This document shows positions 5,818 through 5,904 of a stretch of 5,904 bases of DNA, piece after piece (position 1 is the stretch's first letter; every line of letters starts with the position of its first letter). The notes under the pieces are model-generated. The model worked only from the letters and a program-made list of their open reading frames with translations. It had not been told where the DNA came from and made no database searches. Source of the DNA: MHLP01 sp043736515 (GTDB taxonomy: Bacteria > Patescibacteriota > Minisyncoccia > Phycocordibacterales > UBA6899); the NCBI GenBank assembly GCA_043736515.1, contig JAYTCK010000072.1, positions 1 through 5,904 on the forward strand, given 5' to 3'. Both the position numbers and the translations under genes were made by a program.

Positions 5818-5904
5818 TCAATAGCTTGGAATCACTTTGTAACTAATTGTATTGGCGATTGGAGCGAAATCCCCAAATGCAGCCGCTTGGTATTGTAGTA
5901 TGGT
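5818..5904 (-). CDS. Possible C-terminal end of a convergent gene, product unknown
   Basis: On the minus strand a frame is open from the window edge for 28 codons to TGA (5820-5818). The peptide alternates hydrophobic and polar residues (for example GDFAPIANTISYKVIPSY), which would fit a beta-rich domain end, but no family is recognised. It would be tail-to-tail with yvcK, with 27 bp between the stop codons. So short an open stretch can arise by chance; no long plus-strand frame competes with it here. Confidence 0.3.
   Translation of the reverse strand, partial: TILQYQAAAFGDFAPIANTISYKVIPSY

Noticed and set aside
5869..5879. ATCCCCAAATG repeated from the right arm of the palindrome (2463-2473)
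   Set aside because: An 11-base match is expected by chance in a window this size, and the similarity stops on both sides.
1..5904. CRISPR array, tRNA, rRNA or a novel defence system
   Set aside because: No regularly spaced direct repeats, tRNA-like cloverleaf or rRNA segments were seen, and every complete gene fits a known sugar-metabolism or envelope-regulator family.

Overview
This window looks like part of a bacterial surface-polysaccharide locus. It holds five complete genes: three GT4-type glycosyltransferases, one nucleotide-sugar epimerase of the short-chain dehydrogenase class, and a YvcK/CofD-like protein. Two partial genes sit at the edges: the last 37 codons of a DDE-integrase-type transposase at the left, and a short open tail on the minus strand at the right. 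The lineage cannot be fixed from the sequence. The compact layout, mid-range base composition, near absence of Shine-Dalgarno sequences and the character of the proteins would fit a Patescibacteria/CPR (for example Parcubacteria) genome, but that is an inference.

Layout. Positions 2-115 (+) encode the transposase C-terminus. It converges, with a 15 bp gap, on a minus-strand glycosyltransferase at 131-1216. A divergent 87 bp spacer (1217-1303) carries promoter-like hexamers and a repeated octamer. It leads into the epimerase at 1304-2353 (+), which resembles CDP-paratose 2-epimerase (tyvelose epimerase). The next spacer, 2354-2513, is dominated by a 131 bp imperfect palindrome that begins on the last base of the epimerase stop codon. 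Then come two GT4 glycosyltransferases overlapping by 4 bp (2514-3641 and 3638-4792) and, 8 bp later, yvcK (4801-5790). The last ~110 bp hold a minus-strand open tail that may be the end of a convergent gene.

How the genes fit together. The epimerase would remodel a nucleotide-activated sugar, and the glycosyltransferases would pass activated sugars onto a growing cell-surface glycan. YvcK homologues bind UDP-sugars and regulate precursor supply for envelope synthesis in Firmicutes and Actinobacteria. Its tight coupling to glycosyltransferases here, rather than to rapZ and whiA, suggests a link between precursor sensing and glycan assembly. No lipid-carrier transferase, flippase or polymerase lies in the window, so it is probably a fragment of a larger locus. 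The most unexplained structure is the long palindrome at 2353-2483. I see no evidence for a new enzymatic or defence system.
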